This document shows positions 5,099 to 7,898 of a DNA stretch of 7,898 nt, piece by piece. The notes beneath the pieces were generated by a model, which was given only the letters and a program-made list of their open reading frames with translations, was not told the origin of the DNA and did no database searches. The position numbers and the translations under genes were made by a program. How positions within the stretch are numbered: position 1 is the first letter of the stretch; the number at the start of each line of letters is the position of its first letter. Source of the stretch: Bacteroidota bacterium (GTDB taxonomy: Bacteria; Bacteroidota; Bacteroidia; Chitinophagales; Chitinophagaceae); the NCBI GenBank assembly GCA_023412975.1, contig JAEZRB010000237.1, positions 1 to 7,898 on the forward strand, written 5' to 3'.

Positions 5099-7051
5099 AT
5101 GGAAATTATACCCGGACCTTTGTTAAAAACCATCGATTCACCCGCCGATCTCAAAAAACTGCCCCGTGAAAAACTTCACCAGGTATGTGATGAGCTCCGC
5201 CAGTATATTATTGATGTGGTAAGCGTACATGGCGGCCATTTTGGAGCCAGCCTGGGTGTGGTGGAACTGACCACAGCCCTTCATTATGTTTACAATACTC
5301 CTTACGATCAACTGGTTTGGGACGTTGGTCACCAGGCTTACGGGCATAAGATCCTGACCGGGCGCCGGGAAAGCTTTGTCAGCAATCGCAAATTCAACGG
5401 CATAAGCGGCTTCCCCAAGCGCAGTGAAAGTGAATACGATACATTTGGCGTGGGTCACTCTTCCACTTCTATCTCCGCTGCATTGGGAATGGCCATGGCG
5501 GCTAAATACAAGGGTGAAACCGACCGGAAATGTGTGGCCGTGATCGGCGATGGAGCCATGACAGCAGGTCTTGCCTTTGAGGGCATGAACCACGCCGGCG
5601 TAGCGGATACTGACCTGTTGATTATTCTGAACGATAATAATATGGGTATCGACCCCAATGTTGGCGCCCTTAAGGAATATCTTACCGACATCACCACTTC
5701 TCCCACCTATAACAAGGTAAAAGACGATGTCTGGAAGCTGCTGGGAAAATTACCCGTGGGTAAAAATTTCAGTCGTGCCATGGGTCACAAACTCGCTGAG
5801 GGTTTAAAAGGCATGGTGAGCAGTAGTGCCAACCTGTTTGAAGCCCTTAAGCTTCGCTACTTCGGTCCTATCGACGGGCACAATGTGGCCAAGCTGGTAG
5901 ATACCTTAAAAGACCTCCGCGAAATACCAGGCCCCAAGTTGTTGCATGTAGTGACGGTAAAAGGAAAAGGCTATGCTCTTGCCGAAAAAGACCAGACCAA
6001 ATGGCATGCGCCCGGCTTGTTTGATAAGATCACCGGGGAAATTCAAAAAAAGAAATTTGATCTTCCCCAGCCGCCCAAGTACCAGGACGTTTTTGGTTAT
6101 ACCATCATTGAGCTGGCTGAAAAGAACGAACGCATATTTGGCATCACCCCGGCCATGCCTTCTGGCTGCTCCCTGAAATATATGATGGAGAAAATGCCGG
6201 ACCGCGCCTTTGATGTGGGTATTGCCGAGCAGCATGCAGTAACGGTAAGTGCCGGTATGGCTACGCAAGGCATGAAGGTGTTTTGCAATATCTATTCTTC
6301 ATTTATGCAGCGGGCCTACGACCAGGTGATACATGATGTGGCGATACAGAAACTCCCGGTCATCTTCTGTCTCGATCGTGCGGGGTTGGTTGGCGATGAC
6401 GGTCCCACCCACCACGGTGCTTATGATATTGCCTACATGCGCTGCATCCCCAACATGATCGTGAGTGCGCCGATGAATGAAAGCGAGTTACGCAACCTGA
6501 TGTACACCGCTCAACTGGAGAGCACCAAACTTCCTTTCGTGATACGATATCCCCGGGGCGAAGGCGTTATGCCCGACCTGCCACCCGAACAGGGCGGTTG
6601 GAAGACGGAAATGAAGGAAATCCCCATCGGGAAAGGACGAAAAATAAAAGATGGTAATGAAATTGCCATTTTAAGCTTTGGTCACCCCGGCAATTTCGCC
6701 GCGGCAGCTATCCGCGAATTGAAAAATGACGGACTGAATCCCGCACTCTACGATATGCGTTTTGCAAAACCGCTGGATAAAGAACTGTTGCACCAGGTAC
6801 TTCAGAAGTTTGAGAAGATCATTACGGTGGAAGATGGCTGTATCGAAGGCGGATTTGGCTCTGCCATTCTTGAATTCATGGCGCAGCATAATTACAAAAA
6901 TAATATTCGCATACTGGGTATCCCCGACGCTATTGTTGAGCATGGCACTCCAAAAGAACTGCAACGTGAATGTGGATACGATGCCCGTGCAATCGCGGAA
7001 GCGGTAAGGGATATGATGAATATAACTGTGAAGATTGAGATGCTTCAATAG
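5099..7051 (+). CDS. dxs: 1-deoxy-D-xylulose-5-phosphate synthase
   Basis: A cytoplasmic, thiamine-diphosphate-dependent enzyme that condenses pyruvate with glyceraldehyde 3-phosphate to 1-deoxy-D-xylulose 5-phosphate. This is the first step of the MEP isoprenoid route and also feeds thiamine and pyridoxal synthesis. The 650 residues fit the family's full length. Visible signatures: GGHFGASLG with H47 (equivalent to E. coli H49), DVGHQAYGHKILTGRR (75-90), VGHSSTSIS, the ThDP/metal motif GDGAMTAGLAFEGMNHAG (150-167) through LNDNN (177-181), the catalytic glutamate E377 in DVGIAEQHAV, DRAGLVGDDGPTHHGAYD (426-443), and RYPRGEG (483-489). The C-terminal transketolase-like domain ends with EDG..GGFGSAI and a GTP.EL motif. 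The ATG is preceded by A-rich DNA. It is transcribed away from the kinase operon and appears to be an intact single gene. The end is TAG, with no clear hairpin terminator after it. Confidence 0.98.
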   Translation: MEIIPGPLLKTIDSPADLKKLPREKLHQVCDELRQYIIDVVSVHGGHFGASLGVVELTTALHYVYNTPYDQLVWDVGHQAYGHKILTGRRESFVSNRKFNGISGFPKRSESEYDTFGVGHSSTSISAALGMAMAAKYKGETDRKCVAVIGDGAMTAGLAFEGMNHAGVADTDLLIILNDNNMGIDPNVGALKEYLTDITTSPTYNKVKDDVWKLLGKLPVGKNFSRAMGHKLAEGLKGMVSSSANLFEALKLRYFGPIDGHNVAKLVDTLKDLREIPGPKLLHVVTVKGKGYALAEKDQTKWHAPGLFDKITGEIQKKKFDLPQPPKYQDVFGYTIIELAEKNERIFGITPAMPSGCSLKYMMEKMPDRAFDVGIAEQHAVTVSAGMATQGMKVFCNIYSSFMQRAYDQVIHDVAIQKLPVIFCLDRAGLVGDDGPTHHGAYDIAYMRCIPNMIVSAPMNESELRNLMYTAQLESTKLPFVIRYPRGEGVMPDLPPEQGGWKTEMKEIPIGKGRKIKDGNEIAILSFGHPGNFAAAAIRELKNDGLNPALYDMRFAKPLDKELLHQVLQKFEKIITVEDGCIEGGFGSAILEFMAQHNYKNNIRILGIPDAIVEHGTPKELQRECGYDARAIAEAVRDMMNITVKIEMLQ

Positions 7052-7137
7052 GGTGAATAAAATGAACCAGGTCCTGGCTTTTGGCCCGGTAGAAAAATAA
7101 CGCTCGGTTCCCAACCAAATTCGTACATATACAAACC

Positions 7138-7145
7138 TGATTTTG
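7138..7145 (+). promoter_or_regulatory. Weak -7-like box upstream of the propeller gene
   Basis: TGATTTTG matches TAnnTTTG at 7 of 8 positions and lies 27 bp before the propeller ATG. No TTTG sits at the expected -33 distance, so support is thin. The remaining dxs-to-propeller gap (7052-7172) shows no gene and no intrinsic terminator followed by a T-run. Confidence 0.2.
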
Positions 7146-7172
7146 TAAATTACCGAAGCTTACAGCATTTTA

Positions 7173-7898
7173 ATGCTTCGGGCTTGCATCATATTAACTG
7201 CTTACCTGGCCTTACACTTCAGGGCGCTTTCCCAGTCACCCTGGCGAATCCAAAGCCTCGGCGTGGCTGACGGACTTTCCGAAGGTTATGTATATGTGAT
7301 CCATCAGGATCAAAAAGGATTCATCTGGATTGGTACGCATGGCGGGCTCAACCGTTATGATGGCTACGAATTCAGGGTTTTTCAATACACACCTTTCAAT
7401 TTTTCTACACTGGGAGATAATGGCGTCTTTTTTTTGAAAGAAGACCCTGTCAATTCGAAATTCTGGATCGGAGGCAGCTCCTGCCTGAATGAGTTCGACC
7501 CGGAGACCTTTGTCAATACACGGTACCGCTATCCCAACAAACAACTCGAATTTGCCGATGGCGTATTCATAAACGATCATGAATTACTGCTTGCCTGTGA
7601 ATATGGTGTCTTGCTTTTTAATACACAGAGTAAAAAGTTTACCGAAATACCCGTGTATGATGGCAAGAACCGGCCCATTGCTATTTCCCGCGTAGAGAAT
7701 GCCGCCATCGACAAAACAGGCAACGCCATGATCATGTGCAAAACAGGCATCTTTATTTACGACCCTGCAACCCAGTCGTGTAAAAGAAAAACACCAGCCA
7801 GTCCCGATTTCTCCGCATTTGACCAGGCTGGAATTTTCAATGTGCTTCATGATTCCCGCGGTTTTTACTGGATCGCCACCAATAAAATGGGGCTGGTT
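7173..7898 (+). CDS. Secreted two-component regulator propeller protein, N-terminal part
   Basis: An open frame of 242 codons runs from the ATG at 7173 to the window edge with no stop, so this is the 5' part of a longer gene. An in-frame TAA at 7146 and no other ATG between fix the start. Residues 1 to about 21 (MLRACIILTAYLAL...LSQ) form a signal peptide. VADGLSEGYVYVIHQDQKGF followed by IWIGTHGGLNRYDGYEF (residues 31-67) is the classic first repeat of the Reg_prop two-component propeller. Further blade-like segments are FWIGGSSCLNEFDP (97-110), GVLLFN (145-150), GIFIYDP (192-198) and FNVLHDSRGFYWIAT (222-236). Such propellers sense ligands in the periplasm. Family members continue into a membrane segment plus a kinase, hybrid kinase or other output, which cannot be seen here. 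Confidence 0.9.
   Translation, partial: MLRACIILTAYLALHFRALSQSPWRIQSLGVADGLSEGYVYVIHQDQKGFIWIGTHGGLNRYDGYEFRVFQYTPFNFSTLGDNGVFFLKEDPVNSKFWIGGSSCLNEFDPETFVNTRYRYPNKQLEFADGVFINDHELLLACEYGVLLFNTQSKKFTEIPVYDGKNRPIAISRVENAAIDKTGNAMIMCKTGIFIYDPATQSCKRKTPASPDFSAFDQAGIFNVLHDSRGFYWIATNKMGLV

Noticed and set aside
4939..5169. Small open frame with a hydrophobic stretch in the dxs leader
   Set aside because: It starts with GTG, overlaps the dxs start by about 70 bp out of frame, and has no recognisable family. A real upstream ORF cannot be excluded, but nothing supports it.
7067..7090. Intrinsic terminator after dxs (CCAGGTCCTGG and GGC/GCC pairs)
   Set aside because: The stems are short or mismatched and no T-run follows on the plus strand.

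Overview
The window looks like a piece of chromosome from a Bacteroidota species, probably Chitinophagaceae-like (inferred from protein style, not from a database search). Supporting signs: start codons sit in A-rich contexts without a well-placed Shine-Dalgarno; promoter-like TAnnTTTG elements occur upstream of divergent genes; a LytS-type kinase is paired with a LytTR regulator; there are secreted M28 peptidases; and there is a secreted two-component-type beta-propeller gene. Six protein genes are supported: five complete and one cut by the right edge. No tRNA, rRNA, CRISPR array or insertion sequence was seen.

Layout. Positions 1-250 are a non-coding, repeat-rich gene end: a 7-bp AGTCNNN tandem array, then fourteen 8-bp units (CACATTTT type) that run into the 3' end of the first gene. 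Four genes follow on the minus strand. In transcription order they are a sensor histidine kinase (start about 4790), its LytTR response regulator (10 nt downstream), and two tandem secreted M28 metallopeptidases. A second, shorter copy of the 8-bp array lies between the regulator and the first peptidase and touches the regulator's stop codon. A divergent control region of about 300 bp (4791-5098) separates this cluster from dxs on the plus strand, the first enzyme of the MEP isoprenoid pathway. After dxs, a plus-strand gene for a secreted propeller sensor begins at 7173 and runs off the window.

How the parts relate. The kinase and regulator almost certainly form one signalling pair. Whether they control the downstream peptidases is unknown: the genes are co-oriented, but gaps of about 95 bp and a repeat array intervene. 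dxs is a housekeeping gene and shares only the divergent promoter region. The most unusual material is the pair of short-period repeat arrays at gene ends. Both have the same orientation relative to the genes, both are almost free of G on the plus strand, and one supplies the last codons and the stop codon of a peptidase gene. The divergent region also holds an exact tandem 11-bp repeat and a short palindrome that could be operators.
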